Source of the DNA: Paenibacillus sanguinis 2301083 = DSM 16941
GTDB lineage: Bacteria; Bacillota; Bacilli; Paenibacillales; Paenibacillaceae
Assembly: GCF_000374825.1 (NCBI RefSeq)
Contig: NZ_KB895376.1
Coordinates: 127,460-191,459, forward strand
Direction: 5' to 3'
Length of the DNA stretch: 64,000 bases
A program made the position numbers and the translations under genes. Each line of letters starts with the position of its first letter. Position 1 is the stretch's first letter. The notes below the pieces were generated by a model that saw only the letters and a program-made list of their open reading frames with translations, ran no database searches and was not told the DNA's origin. Shown in pieces: positions 52,306 to 60,785 of this stretch.

Positions 52306-53088
52306 CTACGCGAGCATCTCGTCCATCGTGGCCCAGATATAATCCGGCATGACCGGAAACTGTTCCAAATCGCCGAGCGAGGCAACTCCGGTCAATACGA
52401 GCGCGGTCCGCATGCCGTGGCTGGCCCCGAACACAATGTCGGTATCCAGCCGGTCTCCGACCATCAGGCAGCGGTCCCCGCTCGTACCGCTCCATTCCAG
52501 CACCTTGGCCGCAAAGTAGGCGGACGGCTTGCCGATGATTTCCCCCACCGTCCCCATGCTTGCCGCTTCTATCGCCTTCACCATGGACCAGGTGTCGGGA
52601 ATCAGGTCTCCGGTGACGGGGCAGTTGGGGTCGGGATTGGCGGCAATCAGGTGCGCGCCGCTCCGGACCGCCTTCATCGCCCGGTGCAGCTTGCCGTAAT
52701 TGAACTCCCTGTCCATGCCGACCAGCACATGCGTCGCCTCCGCCGGCTCCTCCGTCGTGGCGATTCCGACCGAAACAAGCTCCTCCCGGAGGGCTTTCTC
52801 TCCGGCCACAAGAACCCGGACCACCTCAAGCGATTCTCCAAAATACGCGGCGGACATAGATCCCGCCGTCACGATTTCCTCTTCGTGCGCCGCAAGACCA
52901 AGCTTCAGGAGCCGGTCCCGGCATTCCCTTCGCGTACGGATCGTTGTATTGCTGAGGAACCTTACCTTTTTGTTCAAGCTTCTTAAATGACACAGCGTTT
53001 CCTGCACACCGGGCAGCAGAACGTCATCTAGGAAGATGGTGCCATCCAGATCGAAAAAGTATGTTTCAAATGACAGCTTGTCCGGCAA
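52306..53088 (-). CDS. HAD-IIA phosphatase (NagD/AraL-like)
   Basis: This protein of about 260 residues is a HAD hydrolase. The nucleophile motif is FFDLDGTIFLDD, motif II lies in RFLSNTTIRTRREC, the cap region HVLVGMDREFNYGKLHRA is of the IIA type, and MVGDRLDTDI contains the metal-binding acids. Such enzymes dephosphorylate glycerol phosphate and sugar phosphates. The likely start is the TTG at 53088, 11 bases after AAAGGAGG; the frame continues into the leader without a start signal. It is the first gene of the ABC operon. Confidence 0.87.
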   Translation of the reverse strand: MPDKLSFETYFFDLDGTIFLDDVLLPGVQETLCHLRSLNKKVRFLSNTTIRTRRECRDRLLKLGLAAHEEEIVTAGSMSAAYFGESLEVVRVLVAGEKALREELVSVGIATTEEPAEATHVLVGMDREFNYGKLHRAMKAVRSGAHLIAANPDPNCPVTGDLIPDTWSMVKAIEAASMGTVGEIIGKPSAYFAAKVLEWSGTSGDRCLMVGDRLDTDIVFGASHGMRTALVLTGVASLGDLEQFPVMPDYIWATMDEMLA

Positions 53089-53121
53089 CGAATGAGCAGC
53101 CTCCTTTGGTGCGAGACAACA

Positions 53122-53216
53122 CAAAAAAGCCCGTTATGCGGCGCATGGAAGCTGGCATGGCAAACAGGCCATTCCTTCCGGTACCGCATAAGGGCTTTCT
53201 CCTCGTCTCCGACCCT
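53122..53216 (-). promoter_or_regulatory. Antiterminator-type leader of the HAD/ABC operon (putative GlpP target)
   Basis: On the minus strand the leader reads GAGACGAGGAGAAAGCCC (53193-53210), then AAAGCCCTTATGCGG pairing with CCGCATAACGGGCTTT, then TTTTTT (53124-53129), which is a Rho-independent terminator with one bulge. The same GAGAC-AGGAGAAA motif with a terminator occurs at 60301-60394. A TATAAT lies at 53230-53235. The resemblance to glycerol regulon leaders is from established knowledge of GlpP antitermination; binding is inference. Confidence 0.65.
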
Positions 53217-53235
53217 TGTTATGATGAAATTATAG

Positions 53236-53410
53236 AGGTTGTTCAAAAAGTCATCTTTCCATGACGTAGTGCTCATGAAACAGCTTTGATGTCGAATTTT
53301 GAATTCAGCCGGGGCTTCCGTTGTTCATGTAGTTTTGACTACGCTCACTACTCAGTCCCTAGCTTCATGCAAGCTTCTCGATCCTGTAAACGTGATTTTT
53401 TGAACTCGCA
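53236..53410 (+). repeat. Palindromic repeat family 1, diverged copy next to glpP
   Basis: This copy starts GAGGTTGTTCAAAAAGTC and ends GATTTTTTGAACTCGCAC. The core (ATTCAGCCGGGGCTTCCGTT, ACTCAGTCCCTAGCTTCATG) matches the 40- and 44-kb copies. It lies between glpP and the leader of the HAD operon, and its terminal GAGGTT abuts the -10 sequence there. Confidence 0.85.
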
Positions 53411-53477
53411 CCTATAGAAAACAATCTTTCCGTTACTTACTATAATTTTTTTATGTCATCCCGGTATTAACGTATTG

Positions 53478-54056
53478 TTAACTGTTTGCAAAAGAATGCC
53501 ATAGACTCTTGTTGCCCATCGACACCGCCGCGGCACCCGCTCGCAAGGCCGTCTCAATTTCCTCATGCTTCTTGATCAGCCCTCCCGCGATAATTGGCAG
53601 CGACGTGCTTGCCCGCAGCTCGCTGATCACTCTCGGGATCAGGCCCGGCATGATTTCGAGCGCATCCGGCCGGTTCTGGCGGACCGTGTGGATACCATGC
53701 TCCAGCGCGGAGGTATCGATCAGAAACAGCCGTTGTATTGCCTGGAGGCCGCATTTTTTGGCCTGCTTGACCATATGGCTTTTGGTCGATATGATGCCGG
53801 TCGGACGGACCCTGTCCGCTATATACTCCACAGCGACTGAATCATTGCCAAGCCCGGCGAGAAAATCGACATGAAGAAACACCTTCTTTCCCGCACTATC
53901 GGCTTGCTTGACATAGTCCTCTACCGTGAACAGATTGCCTGTCAGCAAAAACAGAACCGGCCAATCGCTGAGGCAGGCCGCCCCCAAATCCTCGGGCTGG
54001 CGTACGGCGGGAATAATTGTCCGTCCGCCAGTGCCCGTGAACAGCCCATTTTTCAT
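53478..54056 (-). CDS. glpP: Glycerol-3-phosphate-responsive antiterminator GlpP
   Basis: This 192-residue GlpP-family RNA-binding antiterminator senses glycerol-3-phosphate and lets transcription proceed through leader terminators of glycerol genes. Typical: IIPAVRQPEDL, LLTGNLFTVEDYVKQA, VFLHVDFLAGLGND, GIISTKSHMVKQAK, EIMPGLIPRVI and PIIAGGLIKKHEEI. The ATG at 54056 fits the family start; an ATG four codons upstream lies against the ribosome site AAAGGA. It sits between two transcription units that carry GlpP-type leaders. Confidence 0.93.
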   Translation of the reverse strand: MKNGLFTGTGGRTIIPAVRQPEDLGAACLSDWPVLFLLTGNLFTVEDYVKQADSAGKKVFLHVDFLAGLGNDSVAVEYIADRVRPTGIISTKSHMVKQAKKCGLQAIQRLFLIDTSALEHGIHTVRQNRPDALEIMPGLIPRVISELRASTSLPIIAGGLIKKHEEIETALRAGAAAVSMGNKSLWHSFANS

Positions 54057-54173
54057 GCTTATATCCATTCCTTTCGCTTCGCTCAAGGCACAAAACGGAG
54101 CGAAATCCGTCAGCCTTGTGCGTTTTTTGTATGCTGGAGTTGCAAAGATAATCAGTACACTACAAATCATCAC

Positions 54174-54356
54174 GTGGAGGGGAGTGGGCCGCCTTTATTG
54201 CAGGGTGACCCCATGCTTATATGTGTAGATCGCCTTTTCAAGCACAAATAAGTATCGCCTCGAGCACGCAAACTTATCTTTGATAAACAACTCGTTTATA
54301 GCTGGACAATCAGTCCCTGCTAGCTATCTCTGTACATCATGGAAAGGAGTCATGAT
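54174..54356. other. Intergenic region upstream of glpP and of the IS110 remnant
   Basis: This holds the glpP leader on the minus strand. The part at 54240-54356 is AT-rich and lies directly upstream of the IS110-type fragment, where IS110 elements normally carry the bridge-RNA region, but no clear element end is visible. No other gene was found. Confidence 0.4.
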
Positions 54357-54506
54357 ATGGCCTTGAAAATTGTTTACCCCAACTGCTGCGGAATCGATGT
54401 GCACAAAACCTTCGTCGTCGCCTGTATCGCTTCCACCAATACCAAGGGCGTCACCACTTACAACGCTTATTCACGGCTCTCTGAAGGACTTAGAACCATA
54501 ATTTAA
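54357..54506 (+). pseudogene. N-terminal fragment of an IS110-family transposase
   Basis: The 49-codon frame contains CCGIDVHKTFVVACIA, the start of the DEDD catalytic domain of IS110 transposases (D of GIDVHK). After about 45 residues the frame leaves the family sequence and meets a stop; the serine catalytic domain is absent. GGAAAGGAGT lies upstream. It is a dead remnant. Confidence 0.8.
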
Positions 54507-54619
54507 CATATAACTGTCTTAGGAACGGCTGGTTTGGCATGCTCATTTCCGTTAATACGTGCGTTGACAATGGATTTCAGACTTAAGCCTCCTATTCTCG
54601 TCCGTTTGTCCTTAGTATA

Positions 54620-54652
54620 ACGGGCGTTTATCAGTGCAGGATAAACGCCCGT
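54620..54652 (-). terminator. Hairpin downstream of the giant surface protein gene
   Basis: A perfect 13-bp inverted repeat, ACGGGCGTTTATC / GATAAACGCCCGT, with a 7-base loop lies ten bases after the stop codon. It lacks a long T-tract, so termination strength is uncertain. Confidence 0.75.
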
Positions 54653-54661
54653 CCCGTAACC

Positions 54662-57600
54662 TTACTGCAGATACCCGACCAATTCGAGGAATCGGTGCAA
54701 GATGATCGCCGATTGAGCGCGCGATAATGGAGCCGCAGGCGCCAGCCTATTCCCGGTTATACCGTTAATTAAGCCTGCCTCAATGACCAGGTTCCATTCC
54801 GTTTGTCCCCATTTCACCTCGGAGGCGTCCCGGAAACGCTCAAGCCCGCCGGAGTCTTTCAAGGCTGCAGCTTCGCCGCCAAGGCCGGCCAGCTTCATCG
54901 CTCTGGCCATCATAACCGCCTGCTCACCGCGGGTTACAGGAGCATTCGGGCGGAAAGTTCCATCGGCAAAGCCGCTCACGAGCCCAGCTGCGGAGGCTGC
55001 CTGCACATATGAAGCGAACCATTCGTCCGCGCCGACATCGGACAGCGCCGCGGATGCTCCGGCCTCGCCCGAAGCGGGCGCGCCTTCGTCAACGCCTAAG
55101 CCCAGCGCGCGTACCAGCATCGCCGCGAATTCGGCGCGAGTCACGGTACGATCGGGTTCGAACGCTCCGCTGCCGGTGCCGTTTAAGAGCAGACGGTTAG
55201 CCAGCTTCTCGGCGGCGGCTTTGGCCCAGTGGCCGTTCATATCTTCAAAGGCTTTGTTCATAGCAACAACCGTATAAATCCCGTTTTCGCTATGAGTCAG
55301 AACAACTTCCGAAGCGTCAGACGCAAACCCGCCCGGCGTAAAGGACAGCAGCTTCCGTTCCGGATCGTACCACGCGCCGGAGATTTCCACGCCATTTCCG
55401 TTCCCAGTTAGACCAATATATCTGATGCTGCCAGGGATGGCGAACGGTACGGAGGAATTGGACGAATGGTCCGCCGCCTGAAGGCTGAACTCTACCGCAG
55501 GTCCAGCCAACGTTCCGCCTGCGCGGACAGCCGCGTTCCGTACGGTTTCCGCTTCTGTGCCGCTCAGCTCGCGAACGGTGACGACCAGTTCCAGCGCATC
55601 GATGGCAGTGCCTAGCGCCCGGATTGCCTGCGCGTTATCGAGCTGCCGCAGCGGCAGCCTATAGCCTGCGTTCAGAGCGCTGTTTACCACCTTCAGCTCC
55701 GCTTCGCTCGTTCCGGCCGCTTCGGCCAGCACGGAAAGCGGAAGCGTCAGACGCTCGCCCGTAAACCGGACCTCGACCTGCGGGCTGTCCTGGAACGCCT
55801 GCTTCAGCTCTGCGGCCGTAACTGCGCCGCCGCTGGCTTCCACTACGCCAGGCCGTTCCGTCTGGCCGGGCTGCGCGGCTCCGCCGTTTCCGGGTTTACC
55901 GTTATTTCCGCTGTTCGTTCCGCCGTTATCTCCGCCGTTATTTCCGCCGTTATTTCCGCCGTTATTTCCGCCTCCCGGCGATTCGCCGCCATTGCCTCCT
56001 CCGCCGTTAACTACAATTTCAACCGGCTCGGAATACAGGTCGTAGGTGCCGCCGCCGTCGATCGATGCGGAGTAACGCAGCAGCACATGGGATTTACCGG
56101 TTCCGACGGCCTTCAGTGTCGCCCCGTCCGCCTGAACCGCATCCTCTCCGGCAATCAGCACAATTTCGGGTTCAATCTCTTTTTTGTCGCCCTTATACGT
56201 TTCCACCTGGGCGCTTAAAGCCCGGCTCTCTCCCTTCTTCAGGGTAATGACCGGCTCCCGGGCAGCAAGCGATGCAGCCCAATCGGAAGCATAATACGTG
56301 TAATCGGTCGTAATGCCGAACGCTCCCATCTTAAAATACTTGACGATATCCTCGCGCTTATTCAACGTCCAAGGGGAAACCAACAATCCGCGGTGCTTGG
56401 CTGCTTCCATAAATTTCGGACCCAGTCCGTTATAATCGGTGTTATAAGTCCAGTTTTGCTTGGATAATGTTTTGAGCGTGTCGCGCAGTGAGCCCTCGAC
56501 ATTGTTCTCGCTTGCAATATAGCCGGTCAGCAGGCCAGCGTTCATTTCCGGCATCAGAGCCGCAAGCCGGTCCAATTGTGCCGGATAGAAGGACATGACA
56601 TTGACGATATCCTCCGCGTTATGTTTTTTCACGGTGCTTACGAAGGCATCCACCGCCTCCGGTGTCTGGGTTTTGATCTCGGCGTACACCATCCGCCCTC
56701 TGGCGCGGGCCAGTTCCAGCTGCTCGTCCAGAGTCGGCATCCTGACTACCGGGAAGCCTTGCGGATAGGTCTTGTTGGCGTTAAACGCCTTTAACTCGGC
56801 CAGCGTAAGGTTCTCTACCGCTCCATAGCCGTCCGTCGTCGTTTCCAGCAAGCTAGAGTGCGAAATGATCAGATAACCGTCCTTGGTCAGGAACATGTCA
56901 TTTTCAATGTAGTCGGCTCCGGCATCCAGCGCCATAACATTGCTTTCGATCGTGTTCTCCGGCGACACGGATGGCATGCCTCGGTGCCCGATCATGTAGA
57001 CTTTCCGCACCAGCGTCGTGTCCCGGCTGTACACCTTCAGCGCTTCATGCGCCCTAGCCGGATCGGCTGCCACCAGCCCGTTGACCCCGGCCGTAATCAT
57101 GCGGTGCAGCGGCAAGGCGCCGCTGGCGGAACCCGGCGCTTCCTTGCTCCAGACCATGATTGCCAGCTTCTGCAGGAAAGACACGTTCTCCCGGGTCACC
57201 GCACTCTCCGGCAGCAGCGCAACTCTAGCCTGGCTCGCGGCCGTTTGCCTGCGGATTTCAAGCAACTCTTCCCGGGAAGGATTGGCGATGGACGTGAAAT
57301 CCAGAATGCCGCGGATCATCGGGTAAGCCGCTCGGGCTCTTTTTACCAGATCCGCCTGGTCCGAAACGATAAACACGTCCTCCAGTCCACGCGAACGCAG
57401 TTCATGAATCAATCGGTCCACAGCCAGCTCTTCGGTCACATAAAAGGCCGGAATGACTCTCTCGCCGGCCTGGGCCAGCGCTTCCTCCAGACTCGCTATC
57501 TGTTTGCCGCCGCTTTGCTCCGTGACAGCCAGCTCCGCGTTCAGATGAAAAATGGCCGTGGCGGGCAGCTGGTTGCCCGTCAGCTTGGACAGATCACCTT

Positions 57601-60208
57601 GACTCGTTATGTCAGTCACGATTGTAGGCGCCAAGGCAATCCGGGTTTCCGGCTCCGTGACCTTGACGAACGATACGATCGCCGGAGCGGGCAGCGGCTG
57701 CTCCAGCAGCGTCACCCGGATGTTGTCGATTCTCATGACACTGCCGTCCGCCTGGAAGCCGATGCCTCCTTGATTGTAGGTGGTTGCCTTGACTGAATCG
57801 ATGATCATCATTTCGTCCACCCATTCCTGCACCCGGTTTCCAAAGGCTTTTATCTTATAATGCAGCGCTTGCCCTTCCTTCATCGGCTCCGTGTAAGAGC
57901 CCCGCTCCATCACGTTCCACTGATTCGAAGGCGTGCGTTCCGCGAACTCAACGCCGTTGTATACGGACGGGTCTTTGCGGACGGCCATCTGATAATAAGG
58001 GTAGTTTCCATCCTGAATCCGGAACATGATCGAGTTCCAGCGCCCGGTGTTATTGGCCGCCACATTCGTAATGTCGGCCTCGATAGTATAGTTGCCGAAC
58101 AGCTTTAGATAATCCGGGAGCAGCACTCGGGACGGGTTGTCCGGAGAAGCGGACGCCTGCATTTCGAACGCCCCTGCGCGTACTCCTGCTTTGCCCTCGG
58201 ATGCCCCCTGAATGCGTGTCCAATCCTCGGGAAAAGCGCCTTCCGCTAGCTGATCGAAATTCTCTTCATACAGGACATATTCCCCGTCTTCTGCAGCCTT
58301 GGCCACGATGGTCAGGCTTAGCTCGGCGTTGTCTTTGCGGACCTTCACCTCGTATACGCCAGGATGCTCCGCCGTCAATTCTCCGCCTTCAAAGCGGATT
58401 GCCCCGCTGCCTTCGAACCACTCCACAGCGTCACCGCTTAGCTCCGACGTGGAATAATCGCTGGATTCCGCCGCAAACCGGACGTTCGCCAATGGAACCG
58501 GATTTCCGGCATCCGCCAGCAGATAGCCGGTATCATGCTCAAGCTTCATCACCTTCGCCCCGGTCAATGATGGCGTCACCCGGACGGTTACACTTTTTTC
58601 CGCCTGATGGTACACCGCGGTGACAGTAGCCTCGCCTTCCTTTAACGGAACGGGCTGGCCATCGACGATTTTGATCACACTCTCGTCCGAAGAATACAGC
58701 TTGAGCTTCTGCAGCTCTAAAGGTTCCTCCAAACCGTCGGAGTAGTATACGGTCCCGGTCACCGTCAGCGAACCGGCCAGCGCTTCCACCGTATCCGGGA
58801 TTTGCAAGTCGAGCCGGTCGGCCGTGATGCGCGTCACCTTCAGGTTATCGAAGGAGACCGTCATCTGGTCGGCTTGAAAGCCCACTTTCCCCCGCTCCAG
58901 CAAATCGTTCTCCAGCGTTTTGTCCATCAGCAGGATGAAATCCTCGTCATTCTTTGCCTTGATGTATTCCTTGACGTTATTACCGAACACCCGGACCTTC
59001 ATCGTATAATCCTCGCCCAGCGTAAGCGGCTGCCAGGTTCCGCTCGCGGGAACAGACCAATTGTTGTCGGGCTTGCGGTAGGCGAGCTCATACGCGCCGT
59101 TTTGACGTACGGCCATTTGATTGTAGGGCGCTTTGCCGTTCGCGGGAACCCGGAACATCAAGGCCGCCCAGCGTGCTCCGTTCAGCACGCTTTCAAAGCG
59201 GACATCCGCCTCCACGGTATAATTATCGCTTTGCACCGGCGCCGTAATTCGCGCCTGTAGTCCCGCTCCGTTGCCGTCGAAGCGCAGCCGGCCGTTCTCA
59301 TACGTCGCGTCCGTTACGCTGTAAGTGTCCTCAGTGACGGTGGCCGCGTCATTCACCACCTGGAATGCCGGACTGCTCCCATTGACATCGGATATCCATC
59401 CAGCCGGAACAGCATCCTCCGGCAGCTCATCGAAATTTTCCTCAAACAGCACCGGATCGACAACACCGGACACCGGGCTGTCGAAAGCCAGATTCACCAC
59501 CCCGTAACCGGAGGTGTCGTTCCAGAAGCTCATCGTATTGTAGGCGCTCCAATAGCTTGTCCGCTGTTTGGCGGTATCCGCGGCATCATAGCGGTTGGTG
59601 ACGCCGACCTCCAGACCGAGCTGCCGGTTCAGGCGCGGGTCCATGTTCAGCAAGTCCCAAGGTACGGCAAGCTCCGCGCTCCATCCGTCCGGCGTGGAAT
59701 GGATGGACCTCAGCACCTTCTTCTCATCTTTCCCCGCGTGATTATTCAGAGCCGCCCCGAACCTGAACTCCGGCGTCCCGCCGTCCTGGCCGTAAACGAT
59801 CCCGATTTGCATATCGTCCTGGGCAAACGGCGACGACCGGTGCAGCGTTGGATCGAAGAACAGGTGCAGGCTGTCCTGATCGAACCAATATCCGGACGCT
59901 CCGCTAACCGGTGTAGCATCCTCGGTCTGCACACCTATATACAAATAGGTATCGTCCCACAGCAGACCGAACCGGTGATCTTCGCTTGCGGACGGATCGG
60001 TGTGTACCATAAGCGGCTCGCTCACGCTCCAGAACGATTCGTCGAGCCGTCCGTCGATAACCGGCGCAGTCAGCGTCCGCGCGGACCTTATCTCCTTTCT
60101 TTCCTGCTCCGCCGCCGAGACCGGCGCGGCCCGCAGCCCGGCATCCACCAGCCCCACCAAAAGTGACAGCGTGCATATCAGATTCAGCAGCTTTGTTGCT
60201 TTGTTCAT
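54662..60208 (-). CDS. Giant S-layer-anchored glycerophosphodiesterase-domain protein
   Basis: This secreted protein has 1848 residues. In order: a signal peptide (1-33, ending PVSAAEQ), a carbohydrate-binding module 9-like domain (about 35-230), a LamG/jelly-roll domain (256-465), Ig-like BIG2 domains (470-640), and a second jelly-roll domain (648-830). A degenerate GDPD-like barrel (840-1065) is followed by the GDPD catalytic domain (about 1067-1306; MIGHRGMPSVSPENT, YIENDMFLTKDG, ISHSSLLETTTDG, YAEIKT). A Gly/Asn linker (about 1400-1443), an unknown domain, and three SLH domains (about 1653-1848) end it. It is expected to be held on the cell wall by SLH domains and to release glycerol phosphate from glycerophosphodiesters or teichoic acids. 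The ATG at 60208 follows GGGGAGG. Confidence 0.88.
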   Translation of the reverse strand: MNKATKLLNLICTLSLLVGLVDAGLRAAPVSAAEQERKEIRSARTLTAPVIDGRLDESFWSVSEPLMVHTDPSASEDHRFGLLWDDTYLYIGVQTEDATPVSGASGYWFDQDSLHLFFDPTLHRSSPFAQDDMQIGIVYGQDGGTPEFRFGAALNNHAGKDEKKVLRSIHSTPDGWSAELAVPWDLLNMDPRLNRQLGLEVGVTNRYDAADTAKQRTSYWSAYNTMSFWNDTSGYGVVNLAFDSPVSGVVDPVLFEENFDELPEDAVPAGWISDVNGSSPAFQVVNDAATVTEDTYSVTDATYENGRLRFDGNGAGLQARITAPVQSDNYTVEADVRFESVLNGARWAALMFRVPANGKAPYNQMAVRQNGAYELAYRKPDNNWSVPASGTWQPLTLGEDYTMKVRVFGNNVKEYIKAKNDEDFILLMDKTLENDLLERGKVGFQADQMTVSFDNLKVTRITADRLDLQIPDTVEALAGSLTVTGTVYYSDGLEEPLELQKLKLYSSDESVIKIVDGQPVPLKEGEATVTAVYHQAEKSVTVRVTPSLTGAKVMKLEHDTGYLLADAGNPVPLANVRFAAESSDYSTSELSGDAVEWFEGSGAIRFEGGELTAEHPGVYEVKVRKDNAELSLTIVAKAAEDGEYVLYEENFDQLAEGAFPEDWTRIQGASEGKAGVRAGAFEMQASASPDNPSRVLLPDYLKLFGNYTIEADITNVAANNTGRWNSIMFRIQDGNYPYYQMAVRKDPSVYNGVEFAERTPSNQWNVMERGSYTEPMKEGQALHYKIKAFGNRVQEWVDEMMIIDSVKATTYNQGGIGFQADGSVMRIDNIRVTLLEQPLPAPAIVSFVKVTEPETRIALAPTIVTDITSQGDLSKLTGNQLPATAIFHLNAELAVTEQSGGKQIASLEEALAQAGERVIPAFYVTEELAVDRLIHELRSRGLEDVFIVSDQADLVKRARAAYPMIRGILDFTSIANPSREELLEIRRQTAASQARVALLPESAVTRENVSFLQKLAIMVWSKEAPGSASGALPLHRMITAGVNGLVAADPARAHEALKVYSRDTTLVRKVYMIGHRGMPSVSPENTIESNVMALDAGADYIENDMFLTKDGYLIISHSSLLETTTDGYGAVENLTLAELKAFNANKTYPQGFPVVRMPTLDEQLELARARGRMVYAEIKTQTPEAVDAFVSTVKKHNAEDIVNVMSFYPAQLDRLAALMPEMNAGLLTGYIASENNVEGSLRDTLKTLSKQNWTYNTDYNGLGPKFMEAAKHRGLLVSPWTLNKREDIVKYFKMGAFGITTDYTYYASDWAASLAAREPVITLKKGESRALSAQVETYKGDKKEIEPEIVLIAGEDAVQADGATLKAVGTGKSHVLLRYSASIDGGGTYDLYSEPVEIVVNGGGGNGGESPGGGNNGGNNGGNNGGDNGGTNSGNNGKPGNGGAAQPGQTERPGVVEASGGAVTAAELKQAFQDSPQVEVRFTGERLTLPLSVLAEAAGTSEAELKVVNSALNAGYRLPLRQLDNAQAIRALGTAIDALELVVTVRELSGTEAETVRNAAVRAGGTLAGPAVEFSLQAADHSSNSSVPFAIPGSIRYIGLTGNGNGVEISGAWYDPERKLLSFTPGGFASDASEVVLTHSENGIYTVVAMNKAFEDMNGHWAKAAAEKLANRLLLNGTGSGAFEPDRTVTRAEFAAMLVRALGLGVDEGAPASGEAGASAALSDVGADEWFASYVQAASAAGLVSGFADGTFRPNAPVTRGEQAVMMARAMKLAGLGGEAAALKDSGGLERFRDASEVKWGQTEWNLVIEAGLINGITGNRLAPAAPLSRAQSAIILHRFLELVGYLQ

Positions 60209-60300
60209 TCGTGATTGCCCTCCCCGCGATGATCTGAAAGATGCGGCAGACGCCCGTCCTCGCTCAAACCGGCCAAACCTCAAGCTTTTTACGGCAGCAC

Positions 60301-60394
60301 AAAAAACCCTTCCGTCCGCATCCCTAAAACCTGGACCTAAATAATCCATTGGCGTTAAGGTTGCGTAAAGAGGGTTTTCTCCTAGTCTCTACCC
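60301..60394 (-). promoter_or_regulatory. Second GlpP-type leader, before the surface GDPD gene
   Basis: The minus strand reads GAGACTAGGAGAAAACCC (60372-60389), then pairs AAAACCCT with AGGGTTTT and runs into TTTTTTG (60301-60306). This reproduces the GAGAC-AGGAGAAA-CCC motif and terminator of 53122-53216, although the loop sequences differ. Conservation of motif plus terminator in two leaders near glpP is the evidence. Confidence 0.65.
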
Positions 60395-60402
60395 GGGATT
60401 CA

Positions 60403-60785
60403 ATTGAGCTTGAGATCGGACTGCCGCCGTTCGCCTAGCCGAACGGGTCGCTCTCCTGCATCTAACGATATTTTCACTTTAAAGGGGATTTATTTTCCCT
60501 GTATCAAACCAGCGTAAACGGGTTGTCAATTCAATTCGTGTTTGTACTGGTAAATTCCGTCACAAGCTTACTCATCTCACTTCATCCCGCGCCAAGCCTC
60601 ACGGAGTTTCCGTAGTATTCTTGCCAGCTTGGTCTTCCCCCAGCTTAAAACATTCGATGAGCTTATTTGCCCGCTGGCAGCAACATGTTCCGCATGCTCA
60701 TGATCCCCACCTGGGTTGGATCGCTATTTTTTCTCCGCAAGAGAGATCAGAATTTGAGACTGCTGAATGTTGACGCTGGGCTGGT
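60403..60785. other. Intergenic region without a gene between the leader and tcyP
   Basis: About 380 bases contain no credible gene. The end of the tcyP transcript should lie here, but I see no clear terminator hairpin. The promoter of the surface protein gene should lie near 60400-60480. Confidence 0.45.

Noticed and set aside
56858-57796. Long plus-strand frames opposite the giant surface protein gene
   Set aside because: They lie inside a coherent 1848-codon gene and show no ribosome sites.
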